A stretch of 64,000 bases of DNA from Thalassotalea sp. LPB0316 (GTDB lineage: Bacteria; Pseudomonadota; Gammaproteobacteria; Enterobacterales; Alteromonadaceae): assembly GCF_014898095.1 (NCBI RefSeq), contig NZ_CP062946.1:1364001-1428000 (forward strand), in the 5' to 3' direction. The notes under the pieces are model-generated. The model saw only the letters and a list, made by a program, of their open reading frames with translations. It did not search any database and was not told the origin of the DNA. The translations under genes and the position numbers were made by a program. This document shows positions 45,901-52,745 of this stretch, one piece after another. Within the stretch, counting starts at the first letter, position 1; the number at the start of each line of letters is the position of its first letter.

Positions 45901-48019
45901 AGAGACATATTCAGATTGTGATCCGTTAGAGGATAACTGCTCAACATGGCGTGAGCGTCACTGGAAGGTCCTCAAAGAAACGTCTGAACGCTTGTACGTA
46001 CTAGAGTGGGAATACTGGGATAATAACGTTTGGGATCCTAACGAAGTAGAACCAAAGTTAGAATTACGAATTCCACCACGTGTTCAGTTCTATCAAAAGT
46101 TTGCTTTAGATACTGATCAAGATGGTATGCGTGATGACGTTGATGCTGATGATGACAACGATGGCTTCAACGATGACGTTGATGACTTCCCACTCGATCG
46201 CGATGAGTGGTTAGACACCGATGGTGATAGTCTTGGTAACAATAAAGATGAAGATGATGACAACGATGGCGTTTACGATTGGGATGACGCCTTCCCGTTA
46301 GATGATTCTGAAACGATTGATACTGATATGGACGGCATTGGCAATAATGCTGATTCTGACGATGATAATGACGGCATTGCAGATGAAAACGATATCGACC
46401 CATTTTACGAAGAATTAGGTGAAGCACTCGCAATTAGTGCAGAAACCTTACCATCGGCGTATATCTATATTCGCGAGGGGCAACTTGAAAACCCAAGTTT
46501 CAATACCTCAGTTCGTCAAGGCACACAAACGGTGTTTAACGCTGATGGCTCTGGTGCTTTTGTTAACCAAACAATGAGTCGAGCGTTTACTTGGTCGATT
46601 GATAATCGTGCATTAAGCTTTAACTATACTTCACCAGTCCTATCCTCGGGATATGAGTCTGCTGAAAGCTTATACGAACGTGGCTTTATTACTGAACAGC
46701 AGAAATATCAGTTATTTAACAGTGGTATTGATCAGGTCTTAATTGAAACTGGCGTTGTCAGTGAGCAATGGTTCCTTGTTGAAATGGATGGCGTGGTTGA
46801 TGAATATTATCAATTAGTAACAACCAGCTCGCAGATCAAAGATGAGCAGGCTAATAGCGTGTTGTTTGGTGCGCCAACATCGGATGCTGTGTTAGAGGTA
46901 GGTGAAGGATTTGTGTCAGACTACCATCGCAAAGATGATATGAACATTATCGCCTTTGATGCACCTGAAGTCGTAGGCATTTGGTCTATGCCAATTGGTG
47001 CCGATATATTGGCACAAAGCGGTACTGATAGCATTACAGCTGACTTAGCCACGTTTAATGAAGACGGTACTGGTTTTGTTGAAACCTACGGTTACGACTT
47101 TACTTGGTCAGTCAATGAGAACGGCCAGTTAATCGTTACCTATGTGGATGTCTCTGCTGAATTTGTTGTTACACAATACGCAAATTATGAAAACTCTATT
47201 GCGGTGTTGTCTGAACTGACAATTGATAAAGCTGAGCCGCAAATATATAGCATCTATACCTTAGCGGTTAAATCAGAAGAAGACGTTGATCTTTCTTCAT
47301 TAATGAATAAGTTCTTATTGGGAGCTCATACATTAACTAATCCGGAGTACTATGATGAAGATGGTAATATCAATAAAGATGATTACTTTGGCTACCGCTT
47401 AGAAACTGGTGGTAAAGTGACTCGCGTATTTGGTCAACCAGATGTTTCTAACATGAATGATGGCTGGCAACGCTTCTTCTGGAATCAGCTTGATAATGGC
47501 CGTATCACAACTGAAGCGCGTTATAGCCCTGAATACGGTATTTATACTGATTGCTTTACGGGCCAACAAGCTGAGTGTACAGCATGGCGTCAGCGTACTT
47601 GGGTGCCGTTAAAAGTCGTTGGCGATCGCATGTGGGTGCTTGAATGGGCAAATCGCAATGATGCTGCTTTCCAAGAAGCAGGAACTTTCGATTGGTATAC
47701 ATGGATCAAGCCGCGTATCAACTTCTACCAAGTACATGAATTAGACTCAGATAGAGATGGCATAATGGATTCTATCGATGATGACATTGACAACGATGGC
47801 GTGATCAATGAAAACGATGCTTTCCCATTTGATCATTCTGAGTACGCAGACAGCGACGGTGACGGTGTTGGCGATAATGCCGACAGGTACCCTGAGAATG
47901 CGTTAGAAACATTTGATAATGACAATGACGGGATTGGTAACAATGAAGATACTGATGATGATAATGACGGTATCTTAGATCTAGACGACGCTCGTCCTTA
48001 CGTTTTTGATATGCCATAA
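39959..48019 (+). CDS. Giant outer-membrane lipoprotein with TSP3 calcium repeats and an unrecognised repeated module
   Basis: A protein of 2,686 residues with an AAAGGA site before the ATG and a lipoprotein signal ending LSAC (Cys24, then Ser, so outer membrane). A proline linker (PPPPPPPEP) leads to a small domain with an EF-like loop (DLNGNKQLDEGE). About residues 150-490 are Ala/Val/Glu-rich helical repeats. Then blocks of DxDxDGxxD thrombospondin-type-3 repeats (nt about 41430-41960, 42960-43165, 44500-44770, 46110-46415, 47745-48016) alternate with modules: a unique one (41960-42960) and three homologous ones (43165-44500, 44770-46110, 46415-47745). The three modules share a Cys-x6/7-Cys-x2-WR-x-R-x-W signature and end in PRxxFY. 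Probably a calcium-stiffened surface adhesin or matrix protein; function unproved. Confidence 0.9.
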   Translation: MKYHNLKPISAAVNAGLLLMLSACSGGSDDPKPVVEPPPPPPPEPTSFNVTVIDGYIRGAIAYIDLNGNKQLDEGEPFTETVEGGEGVIDTTGLGLVPENVSVIVDIPAGAVDESTITEDNPDGVPISEDEAFQLVSLPGENVATPVTTLISMVAGEEGDVEAAKEEVAEQLGITTDEASSDYIADENEELTVLTEVMIANEVIPKNVTTDVDSADVVVATEVTSTIAGVIDKAYQAGTLTAQKGVINQATAAVTSAVNTVTQEQGEQLTGIDSQVLGDIVEQVADVASDAYDNLVTSDQEVTEAELAKAKVKSKVVSSSVAKNIVEQGTSEEGLSEQAVTGIKASAGVIAEVVDDLVDEQAESEEGLSDDAIEGIQDVTDIITDVVEKIVAQQSGGEEGLTAEEVANVATAIAVVTKVVEQIIENNAGQEGGVTVEDVTAIAQLVAEEAVEQVEELAESGLTEEEIQEEISDNATETAEDLEDAVKNDVAIDDLDGDGIANDEDDDIDGDGVANEDDALPFNANESQDNDNDGIGNNEDTDDDNDGVTDENDAFPLDKSEFKDSDQDGIGNNADTDDDNDGVLDDEDAFPLDPTESVDTDNDGVGNNSDTDDDNDGALDEQDSFPLDGTEFEDTDEDGIGNNADEDDDNDGVLDDDDLASLNPDVSYGGLADELNKGTLYLLWDEYREDDSGDHFYDSSDVDYETLTIDPETKQATIVEYEIADTDIPGTVKFVKSDDDNDGELFLTAEGWQEYKNDYAIVAQSKDGSTTFKNGVGTTVTVTGQALEADLKSMQAVLKDAGLTAWSLNVDESASFDSEAKIYIATHTVPNDEYNINYEKDCTDCGAVWTERDQQLTALDQLFSDQQWHPSQDSERGLVRIGYESDSEDYNELAVEFINSDEDNGAIKLFVDDENGYRQLSADGQWRIEQVMGQNIVRISLPENVEALAGYEVNVEEVENTFFTVARGYVRQGHITPTNTSEVDGVWINQAAFDQIIENFSFVDSDSDGTPDIRDNDDDNDGIADFDDAFARDNKYSSDIDGDGIADKLDTDIDGDGVLNGDDIAPENADVAQALALTANTLASQYVAENETGIDGGVISLWSGTQNHFSFDENGVGVYSGYHGQADFTWIITDDALKLDYTSEVASISWMSFIDLVDLGLISMQDAKNYCYDLNCNVELQTSLVSSTLYLVEDEDGLVKFWQQDVRQYTIPADSYDNNQYPGLADLLASGSVESGYQASYVDLDVVQVNAFDEASVEGEWVLPTAINEDNRLLADLITFNSDGTATTKINELSLTWTLDNGVLALSGEQNGKAVSLTYSQLEQYADGVAIFAEISYGDETLYGHHMGMKASAEAIDFTQVNQFLLSGVTLGNAYSATGSTEFPLEDLFGFYFYDDGEVNRIFGSTLLDGYDPERWSWQQNEVSTIVMERYRSKNNNSYLDSCVDALTDECYVWRNRNWQPIKQVGDRLYVMEWSVYDQNFDPLNPQWVSLIPARLAFYETYQSDLVDQHINQTDKDLDGIANEDDAFPTDRYEWADTDNDGIGNNADSDDDNDGVSDWNDDFPEDAAESADADGDGVGDNADNDDDNDGVDDSVDLDPLDPTISAGLLIDVSEFAPKYIRLSEGHLTQPSISMGQITGEIFTFDFENDQVGKVQSPDGSMDFTYVDAGAHDRLDYTSNNVEVRSMSFDDLRLYRNISAEQEALYISNYQRTDVDVIVTQVRAEIVWLENGDTQDRFWWTDVERWQVKDDIAREILFGAIDAEPIEFKPHSYEVVLTEFDSLTIEDYSAEEVVGSWGLPVTFDNSPQQSYQALIGDYATFEANGTGSTLITEASFDWQVVDGKLVVSYDEGATIEIQRIESTEGGDVVIATTTVNDIDYSVVRLSSKASSDADYNNFVGHYLMNSFTLTDSNAYDENGEIILSNYFGYRLYDDNTADRITDGAFDMESGVGVTPWKWREVSTNEIILNANASLDPYSGYVQETYSDCDPLEDNCSTWRERHWKVLKETSERLYVLEWEYWDNNVWDPNEVEPKLELRIPPRVQFYQKFALDTDQDGMRDDVDADDDNDGFNDDVDDFPLDRDEWLDTDGDSLGNNKDEDDDNDGVYDWDDAFPLDDSETIDTDMDGIGNNADSDDDNDGIADENDIDPFYEELGEALAISAETLPSAYIYIREGQLENPSFNTSVRQGTQTVFNADGSGAFVNQTMSRAFTWSIDNRALSFNYTSPVLSSGYESAESLYERGFITEQQKYQLFNSGIDQVLIETGVVSEQWFLVEMDGVVDEYYQLVTTSSQIKDEQANSVLFGAPTSDAVLEVGEGFVSDYHRKDDMNIIAFDAPEVVGIWSMPIGADILAQSGTDSITADLATFNEDGTGFVETYGYDFTWSVNENGQLIVTYVDVSAEFVVTQYANYENSIAVLSELTIDKAEPQIYSIYTLAVKSEEDVDLSSLMNKFLLGAHTLTNPEYYDEDGNINKDDYFGYRLETGGKVTRVFGQPDVSNMNDGWQRFFWNQLDNGRITTEARYSPEYGIYTDCFTGQQAECTAWRQRTWVPLKVVGDRMWVLEWANRNDAAFQEAGTFDWYTWIKPRINFYQVHELDSDRDGIMDSIDDDIDNDGVINENDAFPFDHSEYADSDGDGVGDNADRYPENALETFDNDNDGIGNNEDTDDDNDGILDLDDARPYVFDMP
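41430..41960 (+). repeat. First and longest TSP3-type aspartate-rich repeat block
   Basis: About ten DxDxDG units in tandem, with the recurring pattern DTDxDGIGNNADTDDDNDGV and DAFPLDxxE. At DNA level GATGATGATAATGATGGT-like runs recur, which could allow slippage or recombination. The four other blocks lie at about 42960, 44500, 46110 and 47745. Confidence 0.85.
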
Positions 48020-48036
48020 TCATTAATAGTTTAGAA

Positions 48037-48059
48037 GGCGAGCTAAGCTCGCCTTTTTT
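48037..48059 (+). terminator. Rho-independent terminator after the giant lipoprotein gene
   Basis: Stem GGCGAGC/GCTCGCC, loop TAA, six T. The next gene starts only 14 bases later, so it depends on read-through or on a promoter inside the lipoprotein gene. Confidence 0.85.
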
Positions 48060-48072
48060 ATAAGGAGTATAT

Positions 48073-48435
48073 GTGAACAAAGTTATTGGCACATTTTTCG
48101 TGTTACTCATTGGTGTAACGGCATACCTAGCTGCAGCAATGAGCAAGCTTTCTGAAGAGAACGCGGTATTGACGAAAAAGTTAATTGAGAAAGAACAAGA
48201 TTACGCTTGGTTAGAGCGAGAACTGCAAACGACTAAGCGTCAGTTTGATCAGCTTGCTCGCACGCAAACGATGAAAGCAGACAAACAAGTCGCTCCTGCT
48301 GCGCAAAATATTTCGGTATCGGGTCAAGCTCAGCAAGTCAACGATGCTCAATTGCCCAAAGCACCAATTAAGCCTAAAAGTCCTCAACAAGTGCTTGCGA
48401 GTGAACGTCTAACGGCAAACGGTCGTCGCTTGTAA
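48073..48435 (+). CDS. Small membrane-anchored coiled-coil protein of unknown function
   Basis: A 120-residue protein starting at GTG with an AAGGAG site at 48062-48067. Residues 4-22 form a transmembrane helix; residues 25-65 are a predicted coiled coil (KLSEENAVLTKKLIEKEQ); the tail is Gln/Pro/Lys-rich and ends in RLTANGRRL. I do not recognise a family. It directly follows the giant lipoprotein gene, separated only by a terminator, so it could help its export or be incidental. It is convergent with panE (34 bases). Confidence 0.7.
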   Translation: MNKVIGTFFVLLIGVTAYLAAAMSKLSEENAVLTKKLIEKEQDYAWLERELQTTKRQFDQLARTQTMKADKQVAPAAQNISVSGQAQQVNDAQLPKAPIKPKSPQQVLASERLTANGRRL

Positions 48436-48469
48436 TCAAAAATTCAAGCAGGTTAAAAGCTTGTTTCAA

Positions 48470-49384
48470 TCAGTTGGGATTAAACAGGCTTTTAACCTGC
48501 TTGAGCATCGCTAAATGCATATGGGCGAGCTCCTCTTGTTGGTATAAACACGCGATGTAAACTAAATAACCATTAATAAACTCTATTTCCGTTTCTCTTC
48601 CGGCTAAAACATCGCTCAGCATCGATGAGGTATTTTCCGCGGTTTGGCGCGCGACCTGTTCGACCGTTTCATTGACGGCTTGTTCGCTAAAGTCAAGCTT
48701 GGCTAATCGAGCAATTGTGACGAATTCGCTAATGAGCTTGGTTCGTAAATCATCGAATTGAGCCTGTAAAACGTCACCATTTTTTATCTGATAAATTGCC
48801 GTTATTGGATTTATCACACAATTTATCGCGAGCTTTTGCCACTGCATTTGCCTGATATTGTGATGATAGCTACAACGATTAAAATGATGGGTTAGAAAAT
48901 GATTAGTGTTTATCTGAGCACTCGGGTTTATTTCATTTAAGGGGCCAAAATCAATCGTGCCCATACCGGTATGAGTCACTTCCCAGTAGCTCATTTTTTT
49001 ACTACCGTGTGTTGTTAATAAACTGTAGATGGCAAACTTTTGTTTGATTGAGTCTTTTAGTGCTTCATAAACGCCCATGCCATTATGAGCTAAAACGATA
49101 GTCGCTGAAGGCTTAAATTGATCAATGTATTGGTCAATCACTTGGTTGACCGCAAAAGCTTTGACACAAACGATTATTAAGTCGGCATTGTTGATGTCGC
49201 TATGAGTCGCGTGATTTAGCGAAATCTGCTCAATCTCACCATTTAGCGCTTGATACTGATAAGCACTTGGCTTTTCGGCTTGTCGAGATACTAAGGCTAA
49301 TTGTCGACGGCTCGGTAGTATTTTAATGAGTTGCTGATAAAGCAACAAACCTATAGCACCTGAGCCAATAATCACAGTATTCAT
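48470..49384 (-). CDS. panE: 2-dehydropantoate 2-reductase (ketopantoate reductase)
   Basis: A 304-residue NADPH-dependent enzyme of pantothenate synthesis. The N-terminal dinucleotide motif IIGSGAIGLLLY, VKAFAVNQ with catalytic-region residues, and the C-terminal helical domain with the conserved Lys in WQKLAINCVINPITAIY are present. The start overlaps the stop of the upstream VanZ-like gene by four bases. Confidence 0.93.
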   Translation of the reverse strand: MNTVIIGSGAIGLLLYQQLIKILPSRRQLALVSRQAEKPSAYQYQALNGEIEQISLNHATHSDINNADLIIVCVKAFAVNQVIDQYIDQFKPSATIVLAHNGMGVYEALKDSIKQKFAIYSLLTTHGSKKMSYWEVTHTGMGTIDFGPLNEINPSAQINTNHFLTHHFNRCSYHHNIRQMQWQKLAINCVINPITAIYQIKNGDVLQAQFDDLRTKLISEFVTIARLAKLDFSEQAVNETVEQVARQTAENTSSMLSDVLAGRETEIEFINGYLVYIACLYQQEELAHMHLAMLKQVKSLFNPN

Positions 49385-49734
49385 TTTTTAAGTCTGTAGC
49401 CGTACATCATGGCAGCCCAGCGCACTAAAACGAAAAACAAAACGCCTAATACATCAGCAAAAAAATCACTGAACTCGCCATTTCTAAAGCCTAAATAGGC
49501 CTGACCAACCTCAGACAAAAAACCATAAACAATTAAGGTCGGCGCAAGTAACATTAAAGAAAGCTTAACGAAGGCGTGAAGAAACCAAGCCAAACAGAAA
49601 AAACTAATAAAGTGGCCAATAGTATCTATTTGGGTGTGTTGAAAAACTGAAGAACCGGTATCACTAGAAATAAATATCCCTGTGATAATTAAAACAAAGA
49701 AGAGAAAAAACAATAACTGTTGACGACTTTTCAC
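49381..49734 (-). CDS. VanZ-like family membrane protein
   Basis: About 117 residues with four hydrophobic helices and the VanZ-like pattern DTIGHFISFFCLAWFLHAF followed by a Glu-containing segment (GFLSEVGQAYLGFRNGEFSDFFADVLG). The role of chromosomal VanZ-like proteins is mostly unknown; VanZ itself lowers teicoplanin sensitivity. The start is GTG at 49734 or TTG at 49740, neither with a strong ribosome-binding site. It overlaps panE by four bases. Confidence 0.82.
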   Translation of the reverse strand: MKSRQQLLFFLFFVLIITGIFISSDTGSSVFQHTQIDTIGHFISFFCLAWFLHAFVKLSLMLLAPTLIVYGFLSEVGQAYLGFRNGEFSDFFADVLGVLFFVLVRWAAMMYGYRLKK

Positions 49735-49871
49735 AATCAAATAAAGCTGAGTTTACATGGCGACATAATAGCATGAATCAATTTAAAAACTATCTCGGCT
49801 AACTACATCTTGGTTATAAAAATAGCCTTTGATAAACTATCGATAATTTTAATGAATAAGAAGAGAGCGCT

Positions 49872-50354
49872 ATGCCATCATTAGATATTGTTTCTGAAAC
49901 TAATTTAGAAGAAGTGCGCAATGCCGTTGAAAATACTACCAGGGAAGTTGCCACGCGTTTCGACTTTCGCGGTGTCGATGCAACTGTTGAGTGGAAGTCT
50001 CCGGTCGCGACAGCAAAAACCGAAGTTGATTTTCAGTTAAATCAGTTAATTGACATGTTTCGCGGTCAATTAGCAAAACGCGGTATTGATGCCAAAGCGA
50101 TGAGTGTCGGCTCGCTTAATCACTCAGGTAAAACGGTGTCTGCGGCGATCACCTTTAAAGAGGGGATCGAACAACCAGTCGCCAAGCAAGTGGTTAAAAT
50201 CATCAAAGACAGCAAACTAAAAGTTCAAGCGGCCATTCAAGGTGATAAGGTGCGCGTAACAGGTAAAAAACGCGATGATTTACAAGCCGTAATGCGTTTA
50301 GTTAAAGAAGCCGAGTTGGAGCAAAGCTTCCAGTTTACCAATTTTAAAGACTAG
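49872..50354 (+). CDS. yajQ: YajQ-family nucleotide-binding protein
   Basis: A 160-residue protein with two ferredoxin-like halves. The start [21 protein letters not shown] and the [12 protein letters not shown] and [12 protein letters not shown] segments are highly characteristic. Homologues in Xanthomonas and Pseudomonas bind cyclic di-GMP and act as effectors. The cell also encodes an HD-GYP phosphodiesterase at 19.2 kb. Transcribed alone; an AAGAGAG site precedes the ATG. A strong 8-bp hairpin without T run lies at 50382-50402. Confidence 0.94.
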   Translation: MPSLDIVSETNLEEVRNAVENTTREVATRFDFRGVDATVEWKSPVATAKTEVDFQLNQLIDMFRGQLAKRGIDAKAMSVGSLNHSGKTVSAAITFKEGIEQPVAKQVVKIIKDSKLKVQAAIQGDKVRVTGKKRDDLQAVMRLVKEAELEQSFQFTNFKD

Positions 50355-50625
50355 TCATTAGGCCTTTAGTTATATGGTTGCATGCCGCACCTGTTGCGGC
50401 ATCCCATGGTTATTTCATTAACTTCCTGTATTTCACCGCCAAACCTCATTGGCAGCGACTGATGCTACAGCTGATGTAAACAAGCACAGTATGCTTTCCT
50501 TTACACTTGAACACTTGATTGTTTACCCGTCAAATACGCATTAATACATTTTAGTGCTGTTTTTTTAACTTCACATTAAGTACATTATGCTGATTACTAT
50601 AACAATTAATCAGAAGTAAAATTCC

Positions 50626-51975
50626 ATGGGTGTATCAAGAGGAGCGTTTAGCTCTCGTCTCGGCTTTATTATGGCCGCTGCCGGCTCTGCAGTTGGGCTT
50701 GGCAATATTTGGGGCTTTCCTACACAAACGGCGACCAATGGTGGTGCAGCCTTTGTTTTCGTTTATTTAATTCTCGCGTTTTGTCTTGCCTATCCTGCGT
50801 TTATGGCAGAAATCCTGATCGGTCGTTATGGTCAAGCAAATGCCGTTACCTCGTTACAAAAAATGTCGAACAAACTTTGGCAAAAGCGCTTTGCCTTTGT
50901 TGTTGGTTTTGGTGGGATTATTTGTGCCGCTTTAATCTTAAGCTTCTACGGAATTCTCGCTGGTTGGATGATGTCATATGCGCTTGAGCCAGTTGCTCGT
51001 GTTACCGGTGCTATTTCACTTGCTGATTGGCTAGTTGATCAATCGCTAGCGAGGAACTTATTATTTACCATCTTGTTTATGGGGCTTACCATCTTAATTA
51101 TCCGACGCGGTGTTGAGCAGGGTATTGAGAAATGGTCAAAGCGCTTAATGCCTATGATGATAGGCTTACTCGTTTTGTTAATCGGTTATGTATTAACACT
51201 TGAGGGCGCAGCTGAAGGGCTTAATGCCTACTTAAACCCAGATTTTTCTCGTGTATTAGAGCCAAGCTTAATTTTGAGCGCGCTAGGTCAGGCGTTTTTC
51301 TCATTATCACTTGGTACGAGTGTCATGATCATTTACGGCTCTTACATCGCTAAAACTGAGAATATGGTTAGCATTGGCGCGCAAGTGACGTTAATTGATA
51401 TTTCAATTGCCTTCTTAGCTGGTCTATTAATTATTCCAGCAATGTATGTAGCACAGGCGCAAGGTGTCCAGATTTTCTCTGCTGATGGCAAGTTAATCGA
51501 AGGGGCAACACTGGTCTTTAAAGTACTACCTACGCTGTTTGATTCTATGGGCAGTATCGGGTTGTTTGTCGCCTTTGCCTTCTTTGTTTTGATGTCTATC
51601 GCAGCCTTAACGTCATCAATTTCTATGCTTGAAGGCCCTGTATCATACGCGGTTGAACGCCACGGTATTGAGCGTGAACGCGCAACTCTCTATATTGGCT
51701 TAGGTATTTTAGCCTTCTCTATGGTAATCGTTTATAACATAAGCTTTATGCTAGATTTGGTCGCGATGATTTCTACCCAATACGGTCAACCGATCATTGC
51801 GATGTTAGTGTGTGTATTTGCCGGTTGGATATGGCATCGTCATGCTATTTTAGAAGAAATCAAACAGGGCTATGACGAGGTCGAGTCAGGCTTGTTCTGG
51901 AAGATTTGGCCATGGTACGTGAAATTTGTTTGCCCAGTGGCAATTGCCGCAGTATTTCTTCACTCATTGACCTAA
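50626..51975 (+). CDS. Sodium-dependent neurotransmitter-transporter family (NSS/SNF) protein
   Basis: A 449-residue inner-membrane transporter with eleven or twelve helices. The first helix has the family motif RLGFIMAAAGSAVGLGNIWGFPTQTATNGGAAF with the unwound, sodium-binding centre, and the residues that follow fit the LeuT fold. Bacterial members take up amino acids such as tyrosine, tryptophan or leucine with Na+. Substrate unknown. A 271-base gap upstream holds no other gene; a bidirectional terminator follows. Confidence 0.93.
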   Translation: MGVSRGAFSSRLGFIMAAAGSAVGLGNIWGFPTQTATNGGAAFVFVYLILAFCLAYPAFMAEILIGRYGQANAVTSLQKMSNKLWQKRFAFVVGFGGIICAALILSFYGILAGWMMSYALEPVARVTGAISLADWLVDQSLARNLLFTILFMGLTILIIRRGVEQGIEKWSKRLMPMMIGLLVLLIGYVLTLEGAAEGLNAYLNPDFSRVLEPSLILSALGQAFFSLSLGTSVMIIYGSYIAKTENMVSIGAQVTLIDISIAFLAGLLIIPAMYVAQAQGVQIFSADGKLIEGATLVFKVLPTLFDSMGSIGLFVAFAFFVLMSIAALTSSISMLEGPVSYAVERHGIERERATLYIGLGILAFSMVIVYNISFMLDLVAMISTQYGQPIIAMLVCVFAGWIWHRHAILEEIKQGYDEVESGLFWKIWPWYVKFVCPVAIAAVFLHSLT

Positions 51976-51991
51976 ATAAGCTTTCGCGATA

Positions 51992-52024
51992 AAAAAATGC
52001 CGAACAAATGTTCGGCATTTTTTA
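51992..52024. terminator. Bidirectional rho-independent terminator
   Basis: AAAAAATGCCGAAC/GTTCGGCATTTTTT, loop AAAT, between the NSS transporter and the convergent pseudouridine synthase gene. Confidence 0.92.
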
Positions 52025-52058
52025 TTTCGATTCATCATTATTTTTTAACTTTTAACTT

Positions 52059-52745
52059 TTAACGCTTGGGCCAATTGAGCAATTCAGGCTCTAGCCATTG
52101 GTTAATTTGCGCTTGGCAATCGTCGGTTAAAAAAGCCCGACCTTGTCGGGGTAAGCAGGTATAGTTTTGTTGTTCGCCTTGCCAGTTAAAGCTTAACCTA
52201 AAGGCGTGTAAATAGCCTCTGTCACTCTCGCTGTGCTCACCTTTGGCATATAAGTTGTCACCGAGAATTGGCGCGCCAATACTTGCTAGTGCCACCCTTA
52301 ACTGATGAGTTTTACCTGATAATGGTCGCAATAAATAAAGTCGCTGACCTTGTCCTAAGCTATGAGAAAAAAACTGACTTATCGCTGGGTTGTTCGTTGT
52401 GCGTAATAACTTGTAGGCACCACGGCGACTTTTCGCCATATCACCTTTTATCGTTCCTTGTTTTTTCTTGGGTTTTTGATGACTAATTGCTAGGTAAAAT
52501 TTATCAATTTTATGTTGGCTAAAAAGCTGTTGAAACTGCGCCGCACTGGCTTTGTTTTTCGCTAGTATGACTAAACCCGAGGTCATTTTATCAAGTCGAT
52601 GAGCTGGGTATAACGCATCACATTGCAATTGTTTTTGGGCTTGATTGAAAAAGCCTTGGCCGATGTCACCTTCATCGTGAAAATTAACATCAGCCGGTTT
52701 GTAAACAACACAATAATCTGCGTGTTGTGCAATCACTTCTATCAT
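52059..52745 (-). CDS. RluA-family RNA pseudouridine synthase
   Basis: A 228-residue enzyme with the RluA motif PAHRLDKMTSGLVIL (catalytic Asp) and RPLSGKTHQLRVALASIG. It lacks the S4 domain and is short, like the TIGR01621 group of unassigned RluA homologues (often annotated near rluA/truC). The target uridine, in rRNA or tRNA, cannot be told. It overlaps the NhaC gene by four bases. Confidence 0.92.
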   Translation of the reverse strand: MIEVIAQHADYCVVYKPADVNFHDEGDIGQGFFNQAQKQLQCDALYPAHRLDKMTSGLVILAKNKASAAQFQQLFSQHKIDKFYLAISHQKPKKKQGTIKGDMAKSRRGAYKLLRTTNNPAISQFFSHSLGQGQRLYLLRPLSGKTHQLRVALASIGAPILGDNLYAKGEHSESDRGYLHAFRLSFNWQGEQQNYTCLPRQGRAFLTDDCQAQINQWLEPELLNWPKR

